Assembly: GCA_017541565.1 (NCBI GenBank)
Contig: JAFXYU010000190.1
Location: 1 to 10,666, forward strand
Length of the DNA stretch: 10,666 nucleotides
Origin: a bacterium
GTDB lineage: Bacteria; Cyanobacteriota; Vampirovibrionia; Gastranaerophilales; Gastranaerophilaceae
Reading direction: 5' to 3'
Part shown: one piece after another, positions 1 to 6,395 of the stretch
How positions within the stretch are numbered: the first letter of the stretch is position 1
How the letters are laid out: each line of letters begins with the position of its first letter
Made by a program: the position numbers and the translations under genes
Notes under the pieces: model-generated
Told to the model about the DNA's origin: nothing
The model's database searches: none
What the model saw: only the letters and a program-made list of their open reading frames with translations

Positions 1-6
1 ACAAAA

Positions 7-1335
7 ATGCTTAAACCTCTCGACGGACTTATTAAAAATGTCTTCACAAACGATCAGGTAAAAAAAGGTCTTGCCGCACAATTAGCCGGCACTGCCATCG
101 GTGCAATTTTGGCTACAATAGCCGCAATCCCTTTGATGGCATGGGCGGCAAAAACAGAAATTACCGCTTCCCGCAAAGGGCGATTTGAAGCAATGGATAA
201 AGAACTTGATAATCCTAACGGATTTGCAGTCCTTACAAAAGAACAAACAGAGAGTGCTCAAAAACTTGCTCCAAGCATTAAAATAAAAAAACCGAACAAA
301 TTAAAAGCCGGATTTCAAGACAGTTGGAATACGGTAAGAGATTTGGTAACAGATTCAAAAGAATATTTGGAACAGAGAAAAGCATTCCTATCAGAACTTG
401 AAGAAAGACAAAATCGTCTTAGCGAAAAAATGAGTCCGAAAGAAATTGAGGATGCAAAACGCGACCAGCAACTTTTAACAAAAATTGTAGAAAAAATTGA
501 TATCGCATCTCAAGATTATGCGGAAAATGCGGAACTTGCGACTCAAACCGCCATAATAGCAATAGGCGCAACAGGTTCGCTGCTTTCACTCGCACTCTAT
601 AAAATTTTGAGCGCACTAAAAATCAAAGCAGCAGGAAATGCATCCGCAATTACAAATATTACAACTGTGGCATTTATGCTTCTGTCAAGTATATTTGCGG
701 CAAAAATACAAAAGCAGGCATCAAGAGTCGGTAGATATAAAATAAAACAAGAACTTTTAAACAATCCGGATGAACTGATCTACGTTGACGACAAAAAAGC
801 AAGACAAGTCAAAGGAGAAAAGGTTGTCAAAAATAAAAAAAATAACATCTTCAAATTTTTGAATGAAATCTGGAAAGATAATCAAGATTTTGAAAAATAC
901 AAAAAAAACAAAGGCGAAGAAGAAAAGAAACTCTATAAAGCAATCGAAAAATTGAATTTGAGCGATGAACAAATTAAAGAAGCAGAAACTCTCCAAAAAA
1001 ATACGTTCAGAACCTTTAACAAAATTGATGAAAATTCTCAAAAATACTCTGAAAGCGTTGAAGCACTTGGGAAAACCGCGCTTACACCTATCCAAGTAAT
1101 ATTCCCCGCAATTGCATCGATTGTATCACCGTTCGTTGCGTTTAAAAACGGTTATCCGAAAACAACGTTAGGAATCGCAAACAGTTACGCAAAAGTTTTA
1201 GGAATTATACTCCTTTCTACAATTCCGTCAATTTTAGTAAATACATACATTACAAAAGAACAGAAAAAAGCATCGAGAATAGCAGATATGATGGCGATAA
1301 ATGAACTTAGCGACTACAGAGAATTTCGCGCTTAA
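7..1335 (+). CDS. Unnamed multi-pass membrane protein with an internally repeated module
   Basis: I do not recognise this 442-residue protein as a named family. Hydrophobic segments lie at about residues 23-48, 181-200, 213-233, 357-378 and 393-414, separated by long charged, probably coiled-coil stretches (about 105-170 and 280-350). A short motif follows a membrane segment three times: ASRKGRF at 54, ASRVGRY at 238 and ASRIADM at 422, exactly 184 residues apart each time. The first two are followed by an EL-x-NP element. A second repeated block, SQ-x-Y-x-E ending in TA, is seen around Tyr171 and Tyr347. The protein therefore looks like an internal duplication, with the last copy cut short just after the motif. 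There is no cleavable signal peptide and no catalytic motif I can see. The two codons before the ATG are open to the window edge, so the true start and its ribosome site cannot be judged. It heads a plus-strand run of three orphan genes. Coding status is firm; function is unknown. Confidence 0.85.
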   Translation: MLKPLDGLIKNVFTNDQVKKGLAAQLAGTAIGAILATIAAIPLMAWAAKTEITASRKGRFEAMDKELDNPNGFAVLTKEQTESAQKLAPSIKIKKPNKLKAGFQDSWNTVRDLVTDSKEYLEQRKAFLSELEERQNRLSEKMSPKEIEDAKRDQQLLTKIVEKIDIASQDYAENAELATQTAIIAIGATGSLLSLALYKILSALKIKAAGNASAITNITTVAFMLLSSIFAAKIQKQASRVGRYKIKQELLNNPDELIYVDDKKARQVKGEKVVKNKKNNIFKFLNEIWKDNQDFEKYKKNKGEEEKKLYKAIEKLNLSDEQIKEAETLQKNTFRTFNKIDENSQKYSESVEALGKTALTPIQVIFPAIASIVSPFVAFKNGYPKTTLGIANSYAKVLGIILLSTIPSILVNTYITKEQKKASRIADMMAINELSDYREFRA

Positions 1336-1381
1336 CAAAAATTTACATTCGCTTGTAAACATGGCAATTTTTGGAACACTT

Positions 1382-1400
1382 TATACTTTATATAAGTATA
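1382..1400 (+). promoter_or_regulatory. Perfect inverted repeat (TATACTT-5 nt-AAGTATA) in the promoter region of the HEAT-like gene
   Basis: Two perfect 7-bp arms, TATACTT (1382-1388) and AAGTATA (1394-1400), flank a 5-nt TATAT spacer, 23 bp before the ATG at 1424. The repeat overlaps -10-like hexamers (TATAAG at 1391, TATAGT at 1397). A TTGGAA at 1371-1376 could be a -35, but its spacing to either box (14 or 20 bp) is poor. The dyad shape and position fit an operator for a dimeric repressor over a promoter, or simply an AT-rich promoter. The gene has an AAGG at 1411-1414, 9 nt before its ATG. Confidence 0.4.
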
Positions 1401-1423
1401 GTGTGTAAAAAAGGTTATTTATC

Positions 1424-2578
1424 ATGTCAAATCCAATGTTTAATCCACAACCGAATTATTCCGGTGTAACAATTCAGATATCAAATCCTGCGGTTAATGT
1501 AAATCCGTACGGTACAACTCCGATTCCGCAGGGAGTAACAGTCAAAAACGGAAATTATGCGGCTTGTCCGCAGGCTTGTTACTGCGATAAAACAAATAAT
1601 AATTATGTTCAGGATATAAACAATTCCTACGGAACTACAAATCCGATACAAACAAATTCCGATTATGTCGAATATCAACAACAAAAATACCCACAACAAG
1701 CATACCCTGCCGAATATTATCTGAATAATTATTCCAATCCTCAAAAAGCAGGAACAAATGAAAAACAAAACCAAATCGGTAATAACAGAAATGAATTTGC
1801 AGAAACAAGCGTAAATAAAACTGACAATACAGAAACAATTAATAATACAAAACAAAATACAAACAGAACCGATTATACAGATAACTATCGATATAACGGT
1901 TCAGAAAACAATCAATCCCAATCAAACTATAACAATGAAAATAATACGCAAGGATTTGTCACCGGTGAAAATATCAACATAGACGATTCTACCGGCAATG
2001 ATTCTTCAAGAAGCCGCTATGTAGATCCCGCAGCAGGAGTTTCACCATATAAAGATTATGCAAAATCAATTGAACCTAAACAACCGGAAGATATGACAGC
2101 ATCAAAAACAATTATAGGTTCGTTGGATGAAAGAAATGCGGAAATAAAAGAAGCAAAGAAAAACACAAAAGAACAAAAGATAGTTGCCCTTACGGATGAA
2201 TATATAATGTCACTTGAAAATTATCTGAATAATCCGAATGATGAAATCCGACTAATGGCATCAAAAGAAATTCTAACAAGACTTGATGAAGATAAAGACA
2301 GATATGATGATGCAGCACTAAACGCATTATTAAACAAAATGCTCCAAGATCCGTCAAAATTGATTAGACTCGCCGCTCTCTCGGCATTCGCATCACAATT
2401 GGCATGCGGTAATGAATACACCGTCCAATTACTCCAAAACATTCAGTCAAATCCGAATGCAGACAAGGAAGATGCTTTGCAAGCAGCAGATATATTACTC
2501 AAAATGTCGGCAGGAGTCGAAGTAAAAAATGTTCCGGCTTCGGAAGTTAAGCGCGAACAATACAAAATGAAACAATAA
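1424..2578 (+). CDS. Asn-rich disordered protein with C-terminal HEAT-like helical repeats
   Basis: This 384-residue protein has two unlike halves. Residues 1-60 are Pro/Asn/Tyr-rich and carry a small Cys cluster (Cys48, Cys52, Cys54). Residues about 57-195 are a strongly Asn/Gln/Thr/Tyr-rich low-complexity stretch, expected to be disordered. From about 255 to 365 it becomes helical with HEAT-like wording: paired amphipathic helices containing NPNDEIRLMASKEIL near 270 and DPSKLIRLAALSAFAS near 309. In HEAT repeats the Asp/Asn-Pro followed by IR-x-x-A is the typical turn into the second helix. Such domains bind other proteins, so a scaffold or adaptor role is likely, but the partner is unknown. 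I see no signal peptide or membrane segment. The start at 1424 is supported by AAGG 9 nt upstream and an AT-rich promoter-like region. It lies 88 bp after the membrane-protein gene and 24 bp before the next orphan, suggesting co-expression. Confidence 0.82.
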   Translation: MSNPMFNPQPNYSGVTIQISNPAVNVNPYGTTPIPQGVTVKNGNYAACPQACYCDKTNNNYVQDINNSYGTTNPIQTNSDYVEYQQQKYPQQAYPAEYYLNNYSNPQKAGTNEKQNQIGNNRNEFAETSVNKTDNTETINNTKQNTNRTDYTDNYRYNGSENNQSQSNYNNENNTQGFVTGENINIDDSTGNDSSRSRYVDPAAGVSPYKDYAKSIEPKQPEDMTASKTIIGSLDERNAEIKEAKKNTKEQKIVALTDEYIMSLENYLNNPNDEIRLMASKEILTRLDEDKDRYDDAALNALLNKMLQDPSKLIRLAALSAFASQLACGNEYTVQLLQNIQSNPNADKEDALQAADILLKMSAGVEVKNVPASEVKREQYKMKQ

Positions 2579-2602
2579 AACTAAAACAAAGGTAATTGTA
2601 CA

Positions 2603-3049
2603 ATGGGAACATTAGCAAATGTAGTATGTAAAGCAGTCGGTATCGCCGGAATGGGCGCAGTACTTTATGATGCTTATACTCTTGGTTCGATAAAATCATC
2701 ACGCGGTGCTGCCAAAGCAACTGCAAACCACCTTACCGACGTCGTTGCCGCTCAAAGAACCGCAACAACAGACAGTTATGTTTCAAGTGCAATACAAAAT
2801 AAAGTATCTGATTTAAGAATGAGTAATCCTTTAGTACCTCTTTGGGGACGTGTACAAGGCTTTGTTAACGGAACTCTGGATTCGCTGGGTAACAATATTA
2901 TCCCTGTTATATGTTCAACTCTTGCCCTTTTGACAAAAGGCTTTACGTCTAAACTCGGCGCATGGGGACTTGTCGGATGCGGAGTTTACACAATTGCAAA
3001 AGAGGGCTTTGGCATAGGGAAACATTCTCCTATGGATAAACAAAGTTAA
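2603..3049 (+). CDS. Small hydrophobic protein of unknown function
   Basis: I do not recognise this 148-residue protein. Its N-terminus (about residues 5-25) is a Gly/Ala/Val-rich hydrophobic helix. A second hydrophobic region runs from about 97 to 135, probably one or two membrane or membrane-surface helices. Between them lies a polar Ala/Thr/Ser-rich stretch. Cys9 is not preceded by a lipobox, so it is not an evident lipoprotein. AAAGG at 2588-2592 sits 10 nt before the ATG. The gene starts 24 bp after the HEAT-like gene and is probably translated from the same mRNA. Its stop overlaps the dapA stop from the opposite strand by 4 nt, inside a TTAA. A membrane association and a shared role with the two upstream orphans are inferences from hydropathy and position only. 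Confidence 0.72.
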   Translation: MGTLANVVCKAVGIAGMGAVLYDAYTLGSIKSSRGAAKATANHLTDVVAAQRTATTDSYVSSAIQNKVSDLRMSNPLVPLWGRVQGFVNGTLDSLGNNIIPVICSTLALLTKGFTSKLGAWGLVGCGVYTIAKEGFGIGKHSPMDKQS

Positions 3050-3924
3050 ATTGAATCCAGAGTGAATATCAACTCCGCCTTTTCTGCTTTTGTTAATTCA
3101 ACAAGAGGTCTTCTTACATAATCTTCAATTATACCTTTATAAGCAAGTGCCGCTTTTACCGGAACCGGATTTGGCGCCATAAATAACTTCTTAAATATCG
3201 GATACAGTTTCTGATGCATATTTTTTGCGGTAGCGGCATCCCCTGTTTTAAAGTTTCTAATCATTGATTTCACTTCTTTGCCAAACAGATGTGACGCAAC
3301 GGAAATTACACCATGCGCACCGAGTGCCAGCATCGGAAGAGTCAAACTGTCATCACCTGAATATATCGTAAAATCACTCGGAAGAGACATTCTGAGTTCC
3401 GTAACAGTATCCATATCACCAAAACTCTGCTTCAATGCAACAATATGAGAATACTTCCTTGCAAGAGTCTTTACGGTCTCAACGGACATATTCACCCCTG
3501 TTCTTGACGGAATATTGTAAAGAATTATCGGCAATTTTACAGCCTCTGCAACCGCAGAAAAATGTTCAATCATACCGAATTGGGAAGGCTTGTTATAATA
3601 AGGAACAACGCTTAAAATAGCATCTGCGCCCTCTCTTTCCGCTCTTTTTGCAATCATTACGGCTGTTTCTGTTGAATTTGAACCTGCACCCATTATTATT
3701 TTTGCCTTACCTGCAACAGCACGCTTGGCACTTGATAATATTTCCAATTCTTCTTCAAAAGTTAAAGTAGGAGTTTCTCCTGTTGTGCCGTTCACAAGAA
3801 CAGCATCCGAACCGGATTCTACAAGGTACGCTGCAAGCGTTTCTACTTTATCATAATCTACTTCTCTTTTTTCGTTAAACGGTGTTACCATTGCCGTAAT
3901 AACTTCACCGGCGTCGTATCTCAT
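3046..3924 (-). CDS. dapA: 4-hydroxy-tetrahydrodipicolinate synthase (DapA)
   Basis: DapA is the cytoplasmic class I aldolase-type enzyme that condenses pyruvate with aspartate semialdehyde, the first step committed to diaminopimelate and lysine. The 292-residue length is typical. The NGTTGE loop is at 45-50 (Thr47/Thr48), Tyr109 is in VVPYYNKP, Tyr136 and Arg141 are in LYNIPSRTG, and the Schiff-base Lys165 is in VALKQSFGD. All residues expected for the active site are thus present. The residue after the lysine is Gln rather than the Glu I expect from common homologues, a small departure. The start is well supported: AGGAG at 3932-3936 lies 7 nt upstream. It is the last gene of the minus-strand run panC, membrane protein, dapA, 45 bp after the preceding gene. 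A TATAAT box in that junction suggests it can also be transcribed alone. Confidence 0.96.
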   Translation of the reverse strand: MRYDAGEVITAMVTPFNEKREVDYDKVETLAAYLVESGSDAVLVNGTTGETPTLTFEEELEILSSAKRAVAGKAKIIMGAGSNSTETAVMIAKRAEREGADAILSVVPYYNKPSQFGMIEHFSAVAEAVKLPIILYNIPSRTGVNMSVETVKTLARKYSHIVALKQSFGDMDTVTELRMSLPSDFTIYSGDDSLTLPMLALGAHGVISVASHLFGKEVKSMIRNFKTGDAATAKNMHQKLYPIFKKLFMAPNPVPVKAALAYKGIIEDYVRRPLVELTKAEKAELIFTLDSI

Positions 3925-3963
3925 ATCCCTGCTCCTTCTTTTGTTATCATTATTACCCAGAAC

Positions 3964-3969
3964 ATTATA
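3964..3969 (-). promoter_or_regulatory. Candidate -10 box (TATAAT) for dapA
   Basis: Read on the minus strand, a perfect TATAAT lies 40 bp before the dapA ATG, just past the stop of the upstream membrane-protein gene. Transcription would start near 3957, giving a leader of about 33 nt that contains the AGGAG. The hexamer 17 bp upstream (ATGAAT, 3992 to 3987) matches the -35 consensus at only three positions, so this is a -10-only prediction. It would uncouple dapA from panC. Confidence 0.42.
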
Positions 3970-4821
3970 CTACAAAATGGGCTTAAATTCATGTACCTCA
4001 AGAGTGCTGTCACCATGCTGAAACAGTCCGATTTGTGAAACCTCATATCTGTGAGTAGTATTAAATTTGTATCTATATGCCGTATCAGCCGCAATTGCAA
4101 CTTTGCCCCAATTTTCTAATTCAAGCAATTTCCCCAATTGTTTAAAATTATCACCGACCTGAATTGCTATATTATAGTCCAGAGGCGCGGAAGAATTAAT
4201 TAATTTAAACAAAACATCCAACACCATATCAATATTACTGAAATTATTAAACTGGTATAAAAAAGCCCCGCTAAACTGCATTGGCGAAACAGACGTTTTG
4301 GTCTGAATAAAATCATTCATAATTTTGTTTTGTTCTTCTATATTAATCGCCAACTCCTGATGAGAAAATTTCTTTTTAATTTGAGTTTTTATTAAAACGT
4401 TATATTTTGTTAATTTCAGTTCGTTTTTTTCACTCTCACTCTGCATTCTGTTATTAAACAAAGTTTCCTCGGTTTTTTTGCAAAGCATTCTCGTTCCTCT
4501 GTAAAGTCCTTCCAGAGCGCACACAAGAAAACCCAGAGCCTTAAATACAAATGCCGCAACAACAAGAATAATCAGCGCACTCAAATACTTGAGTTCAAAT
4601 ACGGCACCCCACAAGTCAAAAGAAACCGAATAAATTTTATTAGCCTCTGTTAACAGAAAATCCAAAAATGGTTTTATAAATCCAATCCATTCCCAAGAAG
4701 CGTGAGTAAGGTTTTGTATCCAATAGAGAAGCAGCATAAGTATACAAAACACACAAACTAATCTAAAGAAATATAATATGTTTTTTATAAAACTGAAAAC
4801 ACCAGTAATAAACCCATGCAT
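3970..4821 (-). CDS. Two-TM protein with a degenerate class III cyclase-like C-terminal tail (tentative)
   Basis: This 283-residue protein is not a family I can name. Two strong membrane segments lie at about residues 12-35 and 80-107. A charged helical stretch follows (about 112-175), then a soluble domain at 176-283, probably cytoplasmic. From 222 onward the order VGD...KLLEL...GKVAIAADTAYRY...STLEVHEF parallels the end of class III adenylate/guanylate cyclase domains, where GD-TVNLASRLE is followed by G-ILIS-TY and a final VEVYEL-like strand. If that alignment is right, the catalytic Asn and Arg are both Lys here (Lys227, Lys231), and the metal-binding first half is not evident, so the domain would be inactive. 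This similarity is my inference and could be chance. Its ATG directly follows the panC stop (TAA-ATG). A strong GGAGG-type site lies inside the end of panC, so it is probably translationally coupled to panC. Confidence 0.78.
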   Translation of the reverse strand: MHGFITGVFSFIKNILYFFRLVCVFCILMLLLYWIQNLTHASWEWIGFIKPFLDFLLTEANKIYSVSFDLWGAVFELKYLSALIILVVAAFVFKALGFLVCALEGLYRGTRMLCKKTEETLFNNRMQSESEKNELKLTKYNVLIKTQIKKKFSHQELAINIEEQNKIMNDFIQTKTSVSPMQFSGAFLYQFNNFSNIDMVLDVLFKLINSSAPLDYNIAIQVGDNFKQLGKLLELENWGKVAIAADTAYRYKFNTTHRYEVSQIGLFQHGDSTLEVHEFKPIL

Positions 4822-5685
4822 TTATTCTCCCTCCTTCAGATAAATATTATCAATCAAACGAACCCCTTCCACACGACACGCAATGAGCGCAATCGAATCA
4901 TCATCAGCCGTTTTTTTGTCTTCCAACGTATTCTTATCAACAATTTCCAAATATTCCATGTCATGTTTATCAGTAAGAAAACTGTATGCCGTTTCCTTTA
5001 ACGCATTGACATCTTTTATTCCTTTGTTGTAACAGGATTTTATATTATTTAGGATGCTGCTTAAAGCAAGCGCATCTTTCTTCCCCTCATCCGTCAAATA
5101 TTTGTTCCTTGAACTGAGCGCAAGTCCTGAATCTTCTCTTACAATAGGACATTGAACTATTTTTACCGGAACATTCAAATCATTTACCATTTTTCTGACA
5201 ATAATAACTTGTTGTGCATCTTTTTGACCGAAAAACGCATAATCGGGCTGAACTATGTTAAACAATTTAAGAACAACAGTACAAACTCCGTCAAAATGTC
5301 CGGTTCTTGATTTTCCACACAGAGTATTAACATAGAAAAAAGGTGGACAAACATAAGTCAGGATATCATTCGATAAACGCTGACCTTCACCGTACATCTC
5401 ATCGGCTGACGGTGCAAAAATAATATCAACACCCGCCTCATCACACAATTTTTCATCCGCATTCAAAGTTCTCGGATATTTGTCAAAATCCTCGGACGGA
5501 CCAAACTGTATAGGGTTTACAAAATCGGAAACCACAACCTTGTCACATGTTTCTTTAGCCTTTTTAATAAGACTCAAATGTCCGGCATGCAATGCACCCA
5601 TAGTAGGCACAAGTCCAACTGTCAAACCTTGTTTTTTCCAGTCGGAAACTTTCGCTCTCACTTCCTCTATTTTATGAAATAACAT
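4822..5685 (-). CDS. panC: Pantoate--beta-alanine ligase (PanC)
   Basis: PanC joins pantoate and beta-alanine with ATP to make pantothenate, the vitamin precursor of coenzyme A, in the cytoplasm. The 287-residue length is normal. The family signatures appear in order: VPTMGALHAGHLSL at 26-39 with the HAGH nucleotide-binding motif at 33-36, FVNPIQFGP at 55-63, CGKSRTGHFDGV at 123-134, FGQKDAQQ at 152-159, and the KMSKS-like SGLALSSRN at 186-194. The usual Pro of R-P-GHF is Thr128. The stretch between MYG and LCG (98-124) is several residues longer than I recall for E. coli-type enzymes. Photosynthetic cyanobacteria often fuse PanC to cytidylate kinase; this one stands alone. GAGGG at 5690-5694 supports the start. 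It is the first gene of the minus-strand run and is divergent from rlmH. Confidence 0.96.
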   Translation of the reverse strand: MLFHKIEEVRAKVSDWKKQGLTVGLVPTMGALHAGHLSLIKKAKETCDKVVVSDFVNPIQFGPSEDFDKYPRTLNADEKLCDEAGVDIIFAPSADEMYGEGQRLSNDILTYVCPPFFYVNTLCGKSRTGHFDGVCTVVLKLFNIVQPDYAFFGQKDAQQVIIVRKMVNDLNVPVKIVQCPIVREDSGLALSSRNKYLTDEGKKDALALSSILNNIKSCYNKGIKDVNALKETAYSFLTDKHDMEYLEIVDKNTLEDKKTADDDSIALIACRVEGVRLIDNIYLKEGE

Positions 5686-5719
5686 AATTCCCTCATCAGT
5701 TAATTTTTCTTACATACAG

Positions 5720-5728
5720 ATTATACCA
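5720..5728 (-). promoter_or_regulatory. Extended -10 promoter candidate for panC (TGGTATAAT)
   Basis: On the minus strand TGGTATAAT is a perfect extended -10 element (TG-n-TATAAT). It would start transcription near 5713 and give a leader of about 28 nt containing the panC GAGGG site. The hexamer 17 bp upstream (GTATTA, 5748 to 5743) is a poor -35, which an extended -10 can tolerate. The -35 zone overlaps that of the divergent rlmH promoter candidate. Confidence 0.58.
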
Positions 5729-5736
5729 TAATGACA

Positions 5737-5765
5737 TTTACTTAATACAATAATTTTGGTTTAAT
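5737..5765 (+). promoter_or_regulatory. Promoter candidate for rlmH, predicting a leaderless mRNA
   Basis: TTTACT (5737-5742) is followed after exactly 17 bp by TTTAAT (5760-5765), which is preceded by TGG to make an extended -10. The expected start of transcription is at or next to the ATG at 5772, so the mRNA would be leaderless. This agrees with the absence of any Shine-Dalgarno site before rlmH. A competing -10, TACAAT at 5746-5751, would give a leader of about 14 nt, still too short for a normal SD. Confidence 0.42.
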
Positions 5766-5771
5766 AACAAT

Positions 5772-6242
5772 ATGAAAATTAAGGTTATTGCACTCGGTAA
5801 AATTAAAGAAAAATTTTTAAAAGACGGTATAGATGAATTTCTTAAACGTCTCGTTCCGTATACATCTATAGAGATAATTGAACTAAACCCCATAGAAATA
5901 AAAGATGAAAATCTGACACAAAAAATTCTTGAAGAAGAAGGTGAAAAGATTCTTTCAAATATTAAAGAAAATTCTTATGTTATTACGCTGGAAATAAACG
6001 GCAAACAACTTTCATCAGAAGAATTTGCTCAAAAAATCAATGAAATTACAATGAGCGGGGTCGGCGAACTTATTTTTGTTATTGGCTCTTCCTGCGGACT
6101 TGCATCTTCTGTTTCCTCAAGAGCAGATTTCAAACTCAGCATGTCAAAAATGACATTCCTGCACCAATTTGCAAGACTAATTCTGGTTGAACAAATTTAT
6201 CGTGCATTTAAAATTATGAAAGGTGAAAAGTATCACAAATAG
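5772..6242 (+). CDS. rlmH: 23S rRNA (pseudouridine-1915-N3)-methyltransferase RlmH
   Basis: RlmH is a small SPOUT-fold enzyme that methylates N3 of pseudouridine 1915 in helix 69 of 23S rRNA, using S-adenosylmethionine and acting on assembled ribosomes. The 156-residue length is typical. The SAM-binding knot is visible as FVIGSSCGL (102-110; more often FVIGGS-x-GL) and LSMSKMTFLHQFAR (122-135). EQIYRAFKI and the conserved C-terminal YHK (154-156) follow. The usual Pro in MTFPHQ is Leu130, and the usual second Gly of IGG is Ser. Both are mild changes, and the C-terminal catalytic tail is intact. The gene stands alone on the plus strand, divergent from panC and convergent with sepF. No SD precedes its ATG; the promoter candidate suggests leaderless translation. 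Confidence 0.95.
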   Translation: MKIKVIALGKIKEKFLKDGIDEFLKRLVPYTSIEIIELNPIEIKDENLTQKILEEEGEKILSNIKENSYVITLEINGKQLSSEEFAQKINEITMSGVGELIFVIGSSCGLASSVSSRADFKLSMSKMTFLHQFARLILVEQIYRAFKIMKGEKYHK

Positions 6243-6244
6243 AA

Positions 6245-6271
6245 AACGAAACATTATTTCGTTAATCTTTT
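6245..6271 (+). terminator. Weak hairpin terminator candidate after rlmH
   Basis: AACGAAA (6245-6251) and TTTCGTT (6257-6263) form a perfect 7-bp stem with a 5-nt CATTA loop, starting 3 nt after the rlmH stop. It is followed by AATCTTTT. The stem has only two G-C pairs and the T run is short, so it may stop transcription weakly or mainly protect the 3' end. Confidence 0.4.
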
Positions 6272-6303
6272 GGTCTTTATATTAGCCAATTTATTTTTAC
6301 CCC

Positions 6304-6333
6304 CGCCAAAATAAAAGGGTGCAAATGCACCCT
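6304..6333 (-). terminator. Intrinsic terminator of the yggS-sepF transcript
   Basis: On the minus strand AGGGTGC (6333 to 6327) pairs with GCACCCT (6322 to 6316) around a 4-nt ATTT loop, and TTTTATTTTGG follows. A 7-bp stem with five G-C pairs plus a T-rich tail is a convincing rho-independent terminator, 63 nt after the sepF stop. The other strand has no T run after the hairpin, so it should act in one direction only. Confidence 0.78.
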
Positions 6334-6395
6334 GAAAATCCAACTATCACAAATCAATATATTATTAAAATCTTTTCTTACTTCACTCCGCAAAA

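Noticed and set aside
757..1095. Minus-strand open frame of 112 codons opposite the first membrane-protein gene
   Set aside because: It lies wholly antisense to a better supported gene. It is Phe/Ile-rich, as expected from reading Lys/Glu codons backwards, and shows no recognisable motif.
1337..1372. AT-rich hairpin after the first gene (AAAAATT/AATTTTT, with inner TTTACA/TGTAAA)
   Set aside because: The arms are almost all A-T and the inner and outer stems partly compete, so it is too weak to call a terminator.
1481..1855. Minus-strand Ile/Cys/Val-rich open frame opposite the Asn-rich gene
   Set aside because: Its hydrophobic composition is the mirror of Asn/Thr codons on the other strand, and it is fully contained in the plus-strand gene.
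3013..3034. Hairpin CATAGG/CCTATG near the end of the small hydrophobic gene
   Set aside because: It lies inside coding sequence, has a 10-nt loop and no T run on either side, so I do not call it a terminator.
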